DNA of 64,000 nt. Source: an uncultured Candidatus Melainabacteria bacterium (GTDB lineage: Bacteria > Cyanobacteriota > Vampirovibrionia > Gastranaerophilales > Gastranaerophilaceae). The notes under the pieces were generated by a model. That model was not told where the DNA came from, searched no databases, and worked only from the letters and a program-made list of their open reading frames with translations. The stretch is taken from NCBI GenBank assembly GCA_947570135.1, contig CANOTP010000002.1, forward strand, positions 62,001 through 126,000, written 5' to 3'. The translations under genes were made by a program, and so were the position numbers. The number at the start of each line of letters is the position of its first letter. The stretch's first letter is position 1. Below, in pieces: positions 1 through 7,824 of the stretch.

Positions 1-1167
1 ATAATTGCGGTATTTGTTTCGATCCTTTATAAGGATGCGAAAAAAAACACTCACGAATCAACCGAAAACCTGCCGTATTATCACGAAATAAGTATGTCTA
101 TGGGTTATATTAACCGTTGTATTTTAGAAGACGGCAGATTTCAGTACAGAAAAAATATTAATTCGGATATTACTTACGACAATACTGTATACAATTCACT
201 GCGCCATGCGGGAACCCTTTATTCTATGTATATGTATGAAAAATACGGGTTGGTTAAAAAATATTATGAAGACCGTGTAAAATCTTCAAAGTATTTTGTA
301 GAAAGATATCTTAAAAAACTCGGTCAAAACAAATATGTTGTAATTTCTATCCCCGAAGAAGAAAATATAAGGTTTCCTATCGCAAAATCAGGAAGTGCAG
401 GGGTTGCGTTATGCGCATTATCAAACCTTTATAAAGACGGCGAGATTGAGTTAGAAGTTTTGCAGGGTTTAGGTGAATTTATTTTATATTTACAAAACGA
501 TGAAGGTAATATTTACGCATATTTAGATTTAAAAACAAAGGAAATTGATAAAGAAGCGGAAGCAATATTTTATCCGGGTGAAGCTGCTGCAGGTTTAGTT
601 TATCTTTATGAAGTTGACCCTCAGCAAAAATGGCTTGACGGTGCGAAAAAGACTCTGTCATATATTGCAAAAACCCGAAAAAAACTTGATTTTGAGATTC
701 CGTTTGATCATTGGTCAGTATTAGCAATGGAAGAGCTTATCAAAAATAACCTTGTAACAGCGGAAGAAAAATCATTATACGAAAGTTACGCAGAGCAAAT
801 GGCAATTCCGCTTTTAAGTAAACAGATTACTAATGCAAATAACAGTTATTGCGGGGCTTTTCAGGATAATATCATGCCATGCAGTCTGGGAACTTATATG
901 GAAGGTTTAGCGTCAATTTATTTTTGCACAAGTAGTGATGCATTGAAAAAGATTATCCATAAATCACTGACAATAGGCTGTATGTTTTTAAGTAAAGTTC
1001 AGGTAAAAACAGGTGAGCAGGCAGGCGGACTGCCAAATTCCGCTAACTGGGTTAAAGCTGGAGTTACTCCAAACGCAAGCGTTATAAGAATTGATAATGT
1101 TCAACATGTTGTAACGGGCTGGTTAAAGTTTCAGCAAATTCTTGCGCTTGACGTTAAAGAATGGTAA
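1..1167 (+). CDS. Six-hairpin (alpha/alpha-toroid) glycosidase-like protein, 5' end cut by window
   Basis: The frame is open from base 1, so the true start lies outside the window; the ATG at 94 is internal. At least 388 residues are visible. They begin with a hydrophobic stretch (IIAVFVSILY) that is probably the end of a membrane anchor. The rest alternates helices with aromatic and glycine-rich turns (YNSLRHAGTLYSMYMY, FYPGEAAAGLVYLY, PFDHWSVLAMEEL, RIDNVQHVVTGWL), the look of an (alpha/alpha)n toroid as in six-hairpin glycosidases and epimerases. A carbohydrate-related envelope role is inference; I recognise no specific family. The 3' end overlaps the convergent diguanylate cyclase by 14 bases. 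Confidence 0.55.
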   Translation: MIAVFVSILYKDAKKNTHESTENLPYYHEISMSMGYINRCILEDGRFQYRKNINSDITYDNTVYNSLRHAGTLYSMYMYEKYGLVKKYYEDRVKSSKYFVERYLKKLGQNKYVVISIPEEENIRFPIAKSGSAGVALCALSNLYKDGEIELEVLQGLGEFILYLQNDEGNIYAYLDLKTKEIDKEAEAIFYPGEAAAGLVYLYEVDPQQKWLDGAKKTLSYIAKTRKKLDFEIPFDHWSVLAMEELIKNNLVTAEEKSLYESYAEQMAIPLLSKQITNANNSYCGAFQDNIMPCSLGTYMEGLASIYFCTSSDALKKIIHKSLTIGCMFLSKVQVKTGEQAGGLPNSANWVKAGVTPNASVIRIDNVQHVVTGWLKFQQILALDVKEW

Positions 1168-1813
1168 ATTCACACCTGTTTCGTCCGTTATTTTTTGCCT
1201 GATATAAAGCTTTATCTGCGTATTCCATAAACTCATTTTTGTTTGTAAAATTTTCATAATACCGGCATGCACCAAGGCTTACTGTTACATTTATTTTTTG
1301 ATTTTGATAAGTTAAATCAAGAGTTTCAACTGTTTTGCGAAATCTTTCCAGCGGGATTTTTGCCTGATTAATATCGGTTTCTGTTAAAATTACCGCAAAT
1401 TCTTCACCGCCGATTCTAAATACCGTATCTGTTTTTCTAAATGTTTGCAGTGCTGCGTTAGAAACCTCTTTTAATATATAATCACCGCATTGATGTCCGT
1501 ATGTATCGTTAACTTTTTTAAAATAATCAATATCAAAGATTACTAATGTAAGATTATTGTTATATCTTTGTGCTCTTAAAAATTCTTTTTCAAAAGTACT
1601 GTCAAAACTTCTTCTGTTAAACAGTCCCGTAAGTTCATCGGTTGAAGACAGATATTTTGACCTTGTGTACATAAAATTAATTTGTTTGATTACTTCCAAT
1701 TTGTTTTCTTCGGGAACATCAAAATTACTTATAATATCCTGAATATTTTGCTGAATCTCATCCAAAACGTTATCAGGTAAGATAAACGACATTTCTTCCA
1801 AATCTTCAACCAT
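1154..1813 (-). CDS. Diguanylate cyclase (GGDEF domain)
   Basis: This protein should condense two GTP into cyclic di-GMP. About 55 N-terminal residues without a recognised sensor precede a full GGDEF domain: DELTGLFNRRSFD, the metal-binding FDIDYFKKVND, and the active-site signature RIGGEEF (GGEEF variant, catalytically competent in the family). The frame could begin at a GTG at 1834. I prefer the ATG at 1813 because a TATAAT lies at 1838-1843 on this strand, which would put the GTG at or before the transcript start, and AGAGAG precedes the ATG. No transmembrane segment is visible, so it is probably cytosolic. It is convergent with the preceding gene. Confidence 0.9.
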   Translation of the reverse strand: MVEDLEEMSFILPDNVLDEIQQNIQDIISNFDVPEENKLEVIKQINFMYTRSKYLSSTDELTGLFNRRSFDSTFEKEFLRAQRYNNNLTLVIFDIDYFKKVNDTYGHQCGDYILKEVSNAALQTFRKTDTVFRIGGEEFAVILTETDINQAKIPLERFRKTVETLDLTYQNQKINVTVSLGACRYYENFTNKNEFMEYADKALYQAKNNGRNRCEFTIL

Positions 1814-1973
1814 AAATACTCTCTTTCTCTTCACTAGATTATATTCGACAATATAGCGCCGAAACTTTAAGATTTAAAGAGTTTATTTACAAAACTAAAT
1901 AAAAGTTAAAAATGTGCAATTATACCAAAAAAAAATTGTTTATATAAATGTAGGTAAATGTAGGTATTTTGGT

Positions 1974-3020
1974 ATGCAAAATAACGTTGACTTCAATAAA
2001 ATTGAAGCACTAAGGGGCAGACGCGCAATGAGAATGCCGATACAGGAAATAAAAGCTCCCGTATCAAAACCTGTCAAGCAGTGTCCTGAAAAAATTTGGT
2101 CATCACTTACCGCATTATCTAATATGAATCGTCCGTTTTTGGGTGCTTATACTGTTAAAATGTCAAATTGTGACGGATTGGTGGGAGATTTTAAACAGGG
2201 AACAACAGGTGATTGCTGGCTTTTATCAGGGTTAAAATCGCTTGCTGTGACTCCAATCGGCGCTGATATTATAAGAAATTCAATTATCAAAAACGAAGAC
2301 GGAACCGTTGTCGTTAATTTTAAAGGTGCAAATAAATCATATACAATTACTGAAGAAGAGTTTAATAAAGCTGCAAAAGAAACAGTTACAAGTCCTGATG
2401 GCGTAACAGAGAAGAAATACTCAAGCGGAGACGCTGATGTTTTGTTATTTGAATTTGCGATGTCAAAGCTAAAAAATGAAATAGCAGAAGGAAAAGTCGG
2501 GTCAGATCTGCCAAATTATGCCAAAATCATTGTAAATAAAGATGCGCCGATTGAAGGCGGAGCAGGTGCACAATTATATTATCTTTTGACAGGAAAAGAA
2601 TCTTGCGGAATTTCAACTACTGGTGCTAAAATTTCAAATACAGAAAAAGTCATTTTTAAAGATAACAAAGAAAAACTTTCAAAATTTCTGGAAAAATATT
2701 CAATCGATAACAAAAAATATGCTGTCGCATTTGGAGTTGATAAAGAAATATCAGTTAAAGACTTAACGGGTAAGGATTATAAATTTATTGCAAACCATGA
2801 ATATGCTGTTGAAGGAACTTTCGGCGGTAATATTATTATCTCAAATCCGCACGATTCTGCGCGTAAAACAATTATCCCACAATCTGAGTTTTTGAACCTT
2901 GGCGTGTCGCTTTTAACCTACCAAAACCTAAAAGATGATAACGATCCGTTTGATAAAGAATTAACCAAATATTTAACTCAAAGGGTTAAAGCAGATAATT
3001 ATATCAATGAGCATTTTTAA
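1974..3020 (+). CDS. Calpain-like cysteine protease (peptidase family C2)
   Basis: A predicted cysteine endopeptidase. The active-site block FKQGTTGDCWLLSGLKSLA (Cys about residue 81 from the ATG) matches the calpain signature QGxxGDCWLLSAL. NHEYAVEG supplies the His (about 275) and IIISNPHD the Asn (about 291), so the Cys-His-Asn triad is intact. There are no EF hands or C2-like domain and no signal peptide. The frame extends to a GTG at 1914, but the ATG at 1974 gives a more normal N terminus; neither has a strong Shine-Dalgarno. Substrate unknown. Its last 4 bases overlap the convergent gene at 3017. Confidence 0.85.
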   Translation: MQNNVDFNKIEALRGRRAMRMPIQEIKAPVSKPVKQCPEKIWSSLTALSNMNRPFLGAYTVKMSNCDGLVGDFKQGTTGDCWLLSGLKSLAVTPIGADIIRNSIIKNEDGTVVVNFKGANKSYTITEEEFNKAAKETVTSPDGVTEKKYSSGDADVLLFEFAMSKLKNEIAEGKVGSDLPNYAKIIVNKDAPIEGGAGAQLYYLLTGKESCGISTTGAKISNTEKVIFKDNKEKLSKFLEKYSIDNKKYAVAFGVDKEISVKDLTGKDYKFIANHEYAVEGTFGGNIIISNPHDSARKTIIPQSEFLNLGVSLLTYQNLKDDNDPFDKELTKYLTQRVKADNYINEHF

Positions 3021-3466
3021 TTTGAAATATAATTATCAAGCGCGAGTTTAATTTTATCTCTAAATGGTGTCTTCGGATTCTCGATTAGTTTTGTTAATTC
3101 TGCAACCAGTGTATCAAATGCTTTACCCTTTACTCTAAATAATATTTTAGAGTATTTTAATGCAATTTTATCCGATAAAAACCTTTTATTTTTTGTGTAT
3201 CCGCCAATATCACCTTTTTTGCCCATAATATCCATATTACACTGAATATCTGTTGGCGGGTTTAAACCAAACATTTTAAGTATGTCAAGAGGAGATGTTG
3301 TTCTAGTCATTTCAGGGTTTATAAATTCTTCACCATGTTTTGCCATATTTTTTACAAATTTTGAATGTCTGTAGTTTTCATCAAGGTAAGAAAAGTTATT
3401 CAGTTTGCGGTTTTCAAAATACATTTCACGCAGAAAAACTGATGTTCTTGCAAAAATTTCCTGCAT
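3017..3466 (-). CDS. Hypothetical protein, 149 aa
   Basis: Unrecognised soluble protein rich in Lys and Asn, with a helical C terminus (AFDTLVAELTKLIE...RDKIKLALDNYIS). There is no signal peptide or membrane segment. The start has no clear Shine-Dalgarno, and the frame closes with a stop at 3491-3493. It overlaps the calpain-like gene tail to tail by 4 bases. It may be a lineage-specific cytosolic protein; no function is assigned. Confidence 0.6.
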   Translation of the reverse strand: MQEIFARTSVFLREMYFENRKLNNFSYLDENYRHSKFVKNMAKHGEEFINPEMTRTTSPLDILKMFGLNPPTDIQCNMDIMGKKGDIGGYTKNKRFLSDKIALKYSKILFRVKGKAFDTLVAELTKLIENPKTPFRDKIKLALDNYISN

Positions 3467-3516
3467 CTGTTTAATTTTTTCACCGCGAACTTAAAATTTT
3501 TTCAACAGGTAATTTT

Positions 3517-3870
3517 TTAAACTCGTCCGTACATATCTTCATAACGAATAATATCGTCTTCTGAAAGATTATCGCCTTTTTGAACTTCCAGAACTTCTAA
3601 ATTTTCTTTGAACGGGTTTTGGAGCGAATGAATAGCTTTTACTCCGATATCAATGCTGTGACCTGGAGAGAGAATGTATTCTTTACCCTCCAACACAACT
3701 TTTGCAGTGCCTGATAATACAACCCAGTGTTCACTTCTGTGGTTATGAGATTGAACAGAGAGCTTCTGACCGACATTTACGTTGATAATTTTTACCTGAA
3801 ATCCCTTACCTTTGGCAAGTACGGTATAAAATCCCCATGGACGATTGATACTCTCGTTGTTTGCAGACAT
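3517..3870 (-). CDS. Cupin, phosphomannose isomerase type II-like domain
   Basis: A single beta-barrel cupin of the kind forming the C-terminal isomerase domain of ManC/AlgA-type proteins, here standing alone at 117 aa. Signatures are RPWGFYTVL at the start, the metal-ligand motif QSHNHRSEHWVVLSGTAKV (two His, Glu, His region), and SIDIGVKAIHSLQNP. In full-length relatives this domain interconverts fructose-6-P and mannose-6-P for GDP-mannose synthesis. Whether the stand-alone form is active cannot be seen here. A Shine-Dalgarno (GAGGAG) precedes the ATG. Confidence 0.85.
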   Translation of the reverse strand: MSANNESINRPWGFYTVLAKGKGFQVKIINVNVGQKLSVQSHNHRSEHWVVLSGTAKVVLEGKEYILSPGHSIDIGVKAIHSLQNPFKENLEVLEVQKGDNLSEDDIIRYEDMYGRV

Positions 3871-3920
3871 TCTCCACTCCTCATTTTCTATCTCTTGAAA
3901 TTATTATACTACAAAAAACA

Positions 3921-3955
3921 AAAAACTCCCAAACTTATGTTTGAGAGTTTTTGTG
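3921..3955 (-). terminator. Rho-independent terminator, minus strand
   Basis: The stem is AAACTC.CAAAC / GTTTG.GAGTTT around TTAT, followed on the minus strand by a T-rich run. It lies just downstream of the decayed gene at 3973-4245, which suggests that locus was once an expressed unit. Confidence 0.6.
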
Positions 3956-3972
3956 TATGTTTTTTATTTAAA

Positions 3973-4245
3973 TTAATCAAGTGAACCTAATAAACCTTTT
4001 GCAAGTGCATCAAGTCCTTGGGTCTTGAGTTCTTACTTGGTCTGTCAATAATTTTTTACCTTCAATAGCATCGAAATGTTTTGCGATTTCTCTTACTTTT
4101 AATCGTTGAAATGTTTTCCAACCTAAAGGATTACAGCAACTTTTCCTCTTTCAACTTCTACACTTCTTGTACCGTCGGTGTTTCTTACAAAAATTCTTCC
4201 ATTATCATATTCGACTTCTGCTTTAACTGATTTTAATGATTTCAT
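3973..4245 (-). pseudogene. Frameshifted small gene (about 90 codons)
   Basis: On the minus strand an ATG at 4245, preceded by AAAGGT, opens MKSLKSVKAEVEYDNGRIF and continues to VERGKVAVI. It then hits a stop. Shifting one frame near 4126 continues as PLGWKTFQRLKVREIAKHF and DAIEGKKLLTDQV. A second shift near 4015 restores QGLDALAKGLLGSLD and a stop at 3973. All three segments read as real protein and the total length is a multiple of three, so this is one gene with two compensating indels. True decay and assembly error both remain possible. Function unknown. Confidence 0.6.
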
Positions 4246-4372
4246 TTTGTAACCTTTTCATAGAAGCTTCTTGAAAAGTTTTGATAAGATGAGCTTCTCA
4301 TTCTTTGTTTGCATAACCGCTTGTAATATCCTTTTTGTTTACTACCTGTGGTGTTCTAAAAACATTTGAAAG
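4246..4372 (-). pseudogene. Decayed coding remnant upstream of the frameshifted small gene
   Basis: In the minus strand, protein-like sequence FRTPQVVNKKDITSGYANKE is followed by an in-frame TGA and then EAHLIKTFQEASMKRLQNEI, running into the start of the next remnant in another frame. I see no good start codon. It looks like the 3' part of a lost gene that preceded the one at 3973-4245. Together the two explain the otherwise gene-free stretch 3871-4430. Confidence 0.35.
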
Positions 4373-4429
4373 TTAAAATTTGTCTTAATATTTATTTACA
4401 AACTCTCAAAACCCTTGTTTGGCATGGGC

Positions 4430-4458
4430 TTGATTTTATCTGTTTTTCTTAGTAAAAT
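4430..4458 (+). promoter_or_regulatory. Sigma-70 type promoter for the yceD-rpmF operon
   Basis: A -35 TTGATT (4430-4435), a 17-base spacer and a -10 TAAAAT (4453-4458) put the transcript start near 4465, just ahead of the AAGGAG Shine-Dalgarno of the gene at 4483. Confidence 0.6.
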
Positions 4459-4482
4459 GGTCTTACTTAAAAAGGAGAAATT

Positions 4483-4749
4483 ATGGCAGGACAATTCAAT
4501 CCGCAAGGTATGAGTACTCAAAATATCAAAAAACGCTATGCGGTTTTGGTATTTATTAAAGGTTCAACAGCACCGTTAGTTCTTTATGTAAAAGATGCTC
4601 AAATTCTTTACGATGAATTGATTGCCAAAATGCAATCTCCAACAGCAGCATTGATTGAAAAAGAAACAGAAGGACCGCTAAAACGTGTTTGTTTCATTTC
4701 TAATCAAATTGCAGCGTTAGCAATTCAAGAAGAACAAATTATTCAATAA
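4483..4749 (+). CDS. Conserved small hypothetical protein, 88 aa
   Basis: A short soluble protein starting MAGQFNPQGMSTQNIKKRYA, with a predicted alternating strand/helix pattern (RYAVLVFIKGSTAPLVLYV, DAQILYDELIAKM). It has a strong AAGGAG Shine-Dalgarno and a promoter just upstream, and lies 9 bases before yceD, so it is the first gene of the yceD-rpmF-plsX-fabH run. The position suggests a link to ribosome or lipid housekeeping, but I do not recognise the family. Confidence 0.75.
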   Translation: MAGQFNPQGMSTQNIKKRYAVLVFIKGSTAPLVLYVKDAQILYDELIAKMQSPTAALIEKETEGPLKRVCFISNQIAALAIQEEQIIQ

Positions 4750-4758
4750 AACAAAATT

Positions 4759-5259
4759 ATGGAAAAAATATTGTTACTGGAAGATTTAGAAAACGCCGAA
4801 AATAAAACACTACATTGTACTTTTGATGAAAAAATCGAAGGTCTTGAATGTGTGACTCCGATTCATGCAGATTTATGTGCAAAGTCATTAGGTGATTTTG
4901 TTCAAATAACGGGGCATATAACGGGAACCGTTGTATTAGAGTGCGATTTGTGTTTAGAAAAATTTAATCACGAGTTGGATTTTGATATTGATGAATTATA
5001 TTCAAAGAATTCACTACTTGGTGAATATGAGGAATCAGGGCAAGAGTTTGAGCTCAAAGACGGACAGTTTGCAACGGATTTGAATGGTGAAAACGAGATA
5101 GATATTTATGACTTATTGTATCAATCTGTAATATTAAACCTTCCAAATAAAAAAGTTTGTGGTATTAATTGTAAAGGAAACAGTTTTTTATCGGAAGATG
5201 AAATGACCGATCCGCGACTGGATATATTCAAAGATATTCAAATTAACCCAAAAAATTAG
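4759..5259 (+). CDS. yceD: YceD/DUF177 family 23S rRNA accumulation protein
   Basis: The core motif VLECDLCLEKFNHELDFDIDELY is the conserved C-x-x-C strand-turn of the YceD family. The C-terminal DIYDLLYQSVILNLPNKKVC and the GNSFLSEDEMTDPRLDIFKDI tail are also typical. In other bacteria and plastids YceD affects 23S rRNA accumulation, and its gene sits immediately before rpmF and plsX, exactly as here. Length (166 aa) is normal. There is no strong Shine-Dalgarno; translation may be coupled to the gene 9 bases upstream. Confidence 0.88.
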   Translation: MEKILLLEDLENAENKTLHCTFDEKIEGLECVTPIHADLCAKSLGDFVQITGHITGTVVLECDLCLEKFNHELDFDIDELYSKNSLLGEYEESGQEFELKDGQFATDLNGENEIDIYDLLYQSVILNLPNKKVCGINCKGNSFLSEDEMTDPRLDIFKDIQINPKN

Positions 5260-5294
5260 TAGTTAGTAAGTACAAAAAATAAAGGAAAGACAAA

Positions 5295-5609
5295 ATGGCA
5301 GTACCTAAGAAAAGAACAGGACATGCGGCTCAAGGAAGCAGAAGAGCTAATTGGAAAGCTACCAAGCCTGAAACAACAAAATGTCCTAACTGTGGCGAAA
5401 CAGTTTTAACACATACAGTATGTACAGCATGCGGCACTTATAAAGGCCAGCCTGTAAAATTAGCAGACAAAGCAGCTGCAGCGGCAGCTTCTGAACCTGC
5501 AAAAAAAGCAACTAAAAAATCTACTAAAAAAGCAGCTCCTAAAGTAGAAGAAGCTAAAGTCGAAGAAAAAGTTGAAGAAGTTAAATCTGAAGAAACTACA
5601 GAAGAATAA
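5295..5609 (+). CDS. rpmF: 50S ribosomal protein L32 with long C-terminal tail
   Basis: Residues 1-57 are a classic bL32: MAVPKKRTGHAAQGSRRANW, then a four-cysteine zinc site CPNCGE...CTACGTYKG. About 45 extra residues follow, an Ala/Lys then Lys/Glu-rich tail (AAAAASEPAKKATKKSTKKA, VEEKVEEVKSEE) that ordinary L32 proteins (about 57-60 aa) lack. The tail is low complexity and probably disordered. AAAGGAAAG precedes the ATG. It sits between yceD and plsX as in many bacteria. Confidence 0.95.
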   Translation: MAVPKKRTGHAAQGSRRANWKATKPETTKCPNCGETVLTHTVCTACGTYKGQPVKLADKAAAAAASEPAKKATKKSTKKAAPKVEEAKVEEKVEEVKSEETTEE

Positions 5610-5621
5610 TTTTAAAGTTTA

Positions 5622-5692
5622 GCGGTGACAATTTTAATTGTCACCCTGAACTTATTTCAAAGTCTTAAGTTAAGGTTTTGAAATAAGTTCAG
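5622..5692. repeat. Intergenic inverted-repeat element (TGTCACCCTGAACTT family)
   Basis: Two adjacent hairpins: GGTGACAAT / ATTGTCACC around TTTA (5624-5645), and 16-base perfect arms CTGAACTTATTTCAAA (5646-5661) / TTTGAAATAAGTTCAG (5677-5692). The core ATTGTCACCCTGAACTT recurs at 25891. It lacks the T-run of a good terminator, so it reads as a dispersed palindromic repeat inside the rpmF-plsX gap. Confidence 0.6.
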
Positions 5693-5721
5693 ATAAACCC
5701 AAACTTTGGAGAGAGAAAGAT

Positions 5722-6786
5722 ATGTCAAGAATAGCAATAGATGCAATGGGCGGGGATTATGCACCGAGAGCAATCGTGGAAGGTTCACTGTGGGCTGCGC
5801 AAGAGTATGGCGTAGGCTTAGAGCTTGTCGGTAGAGAAGATGAAATTAATAAAGAGTTGGATAGAATCAGAAAAATTGGTTATATTCTGTCAGATTGCGG
5901 TACAAAAGGTCATAAAAGAAGAATTAAAATTGACCTTGATAAAATTGATTATACAATTACACATGCTTCTGAGGTTATCGAAATGGGCGAAGCTGTAGGT
6001 CAGTCAATTCGTAAGAAAAAAGACTCATCAATCGTAGCATCAGTCAGAGCAGTAGCGGAAGGCAGATGCGAAGCTGTTGTATCAGCGGGTTCAACAGGTG
6101 CTGCTATGGCTGCAAGTTTGTTCGGTTTAGGCAGAATCCACGGTGTTTCAAGACCTGCGATTGCAGTAACTTTGCCGACAATGAAAGACCCTGTTGTTTT
6201 AATTGACGGCGGCGCAAACAGTGATTGTACACCTGAAATGCTTGCTCAGTTTGCAGAAATGGGTAAAGCTTATGCAGAACATATTGTTGGAATTGAAAAC
6301 CCTAAAGTCGGTATATTAAGTATCGGTGAAGAAGAAGGTAAGGGAAACATTCTTGTTAAAGATACTTATCCGTTGCTAAAAAAAATGGGTGAACAAGGTA
6401 AAATTAACTTTGTCGGTAATGTTGAAGGTAAAGAACTTTTCATAAACAAATGTGATGTTGTTGTTTGTGACGGTTTTGCCGGAAATGTTGCGTTAAAAGT
6501 TACAGAAGGTACTGCCTCAATGCTTTTAAAAATGATTTCAACCGAATTTAAATCAGATTTTGTCGGTTGTTTAATCGGTTTAATGGCAAAACCTTTCTTA
6601 AGAAGAATTTTGAAAAAAATTAATTGGGAAGTTTTTGGCGGTATGCTATTATTAGGAGTAAAGGGTATTTCTGTTATTGCTCACGGACGCAGTTCGTCTT
6701 ATGCTATGAAAAATGCCGTAAGAGCTGCAGTTAGAGTACTTAACAAAGATATTAACTCTAAAATAGCAGAAAATGTAAACAGATAG
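5722..6786 (+). CDS. plsX: Phosphate acyltransferase PlsX
   Basis: It converts acyl-ACP to acyl-phosphate, the acyl donor for PlsY in phospholipid synthesis. The start RIAIDAMGGDYAPRAIVEGS and the motifs VSAGSTGAAMAASLFGLGRI and VVVCDGFAGNVALKVTEG are diagnostic. Length 354 aa is slightly above the usual 330-345; the extra residues lie near 45-60, between the N-terminal strand and DYTITHASEVIEM. A GGAGAGAG Shine-Dalgarno precedes the ATG. fabH follows after 9 bases, the standard pairing. Confidence 0.97.
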   Translation: MSRIAIDAMGGDYAPRAIVEGSLWAAQEYGVGLELVGREDEINKELDRIRKIGYILSDCGTKGHKRRIKIDLDKIDYTITHASEVIEMGEAVGQSIRKKKDSSIVASVRAVAEGRCEAVVSAGSTGAAMAASLFGLGRIHGVSRPAIAVTLPTMKDPVVLIDGGANSDCTPEMLAQFAEMGKAYAEHIVGIENPKVGILSIGEEEGKGNILVKDTYPLLKKMGEQGKINFVGNVEGKELFINKCDVVVCDGFAGNVALKVTEGTASMLLKMISTEFKSDFVGCLIGLMAKPFLRRILKKINWEVFGGMLLLGVKGISVIAHGRSSSYAMKNAVRAAVRVLNKDINSKIAENVNR

Positions 6787-6795
6787 GAATTAATT

Positions 6796-7806
6796 ATGAC
6801 AAAAAATATTAAACCGCTAAGAATAGCAGGTGTAGGATACAGTGTTCCAAACACTGTCTTAACTAATGATGATTTAACAAAATTGTATGAAACATCTGAT
6901 GAATGGATTTATACAAGAACAGGTATAAAAGAACGCAGAGTTGTTTCTGGTAATGAAAGTGCTGTGGACTTAGGTTATGAGGCAGCTAAAAAAGCTATTG
7001 AAAAATCAGGATTTAAAGCTGATGAAATTGATTGTGTAATCGCGGCATCATCCGCTCCGCCTCAATTATATCCTGCATTGGCTTGTAATATTCAGGCAAA
7101 ACTCGGTATTCCGAATTTTGTACCGTCATTTGATTTAACGGCTGCTTGTACAGGGTTAATCTATGCTTTGCAGGTTGCAAGAGGTTTGATTGGTACAGGA
7201 TTATATAAAAACATTTTGCTTGTTGCATCTGATAACAATTCAAGACTTGTAGATTGGGAAGATCGAGGAACATCAATACTTTTTGGTGACGGCGCAGGTG
7301 CAATGGTTGTAACCGAAGCTCAAGACGGGGTTGACGATATTTTATCGCTTGATGTTCGAGCAGACGGTGAGATTGGTCAATATATTTATTTGAATACTCC
7401 GGGTAAAAATTGTCCGCTTGTTGAACCGTGTGATGAACACGATTCAAAAATTCACATGGCAGGACGTGATGTTTACAAGTTCGTTGTAACTACTTTACCG
7501 AAATATGTTGATAAATGTATTGATGAAGCAGGTATGACTGCTGCTGATATTGATTATTTAATTCCTCATCAGGCAAATCAAAGAATTATTGAAGCTTTGC
7601 AGCAAAGACTTGAATATTCTGATGAAAAAGTTATTTCAAATATTAAATACTACGGAAATACATCGGCAGCATCTATTCCGATAGCGTTAGTTGAAGGTGT
7701 TGAGCAAGGTAAAATTAAACTCGGATCAACGGCAATTCTTTGCGGGTTCGGTGCAGGTATGACCTGGGGCGCTGCTGTAGTAAGACTTCGCGAAGGTATT
7801 TGCTAA
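6796..7806 (+). CDS. fabH: 3-oxoacyl-ACP synthase III
   Basis: It starts fatty-acid synthesis by condensing acetyl-CoA with malonyl-ACP. The thiolase-fold catalytic triad is intact: Cys in DLTAACTGLIYALQ, His in LIPHQANQRII, Asn in YYGNTSAASIP. The start IAGVGYSVPNTVLTNDDL, TSDEWIYTRTGIKERR and the end LCGFGAGMTWGAAVVR are textbook. Length 336 aa is normal. Translation starts after TAGGAATTAATT, 9 bases behind plsX. fabD, usually next, is displaced about 1.4 kb by two unrelated genes. Confidence 0.97.
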   Translation: MTKNIKPLRIAGVGYSVPNTVLTNDDLTKLYETSDEWIYTRTGIKERRVVSGNESAVDLGYEAAKKAIEKSGFKADEIDCVIAASSAPPQLYPALACNIQAKLGIPNFVPSFDLTAACTGLIYALQVARGLIGTGLYKNILLVASDNNSRLVDWEDRGTSILFGDGAGAMVVTEAQDGVDDILSLDVRADGEIGQYIYLNTPGKNCPLVEPCDEHDSKIHMAGRDVYKFVVTTLPKYVDKCIDEAGMTAADIDYLIPHQANQRIIEALQQRLEYSDEKVISNIKYYGNTSAASIPIALVEGVEQGKIKLGSTAILCGFGAGMTWGAAVVRLREGIC

Positions 7807-7824
7807 GATTAAGGAGATAAAAGT

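Noticed and set aside
7013-7447. 144-codon minus-strand frame opposite fabH
   Set aside because: His/Gln/Leu-rich composition typical of antisense of a coding strand; fabH is certain.
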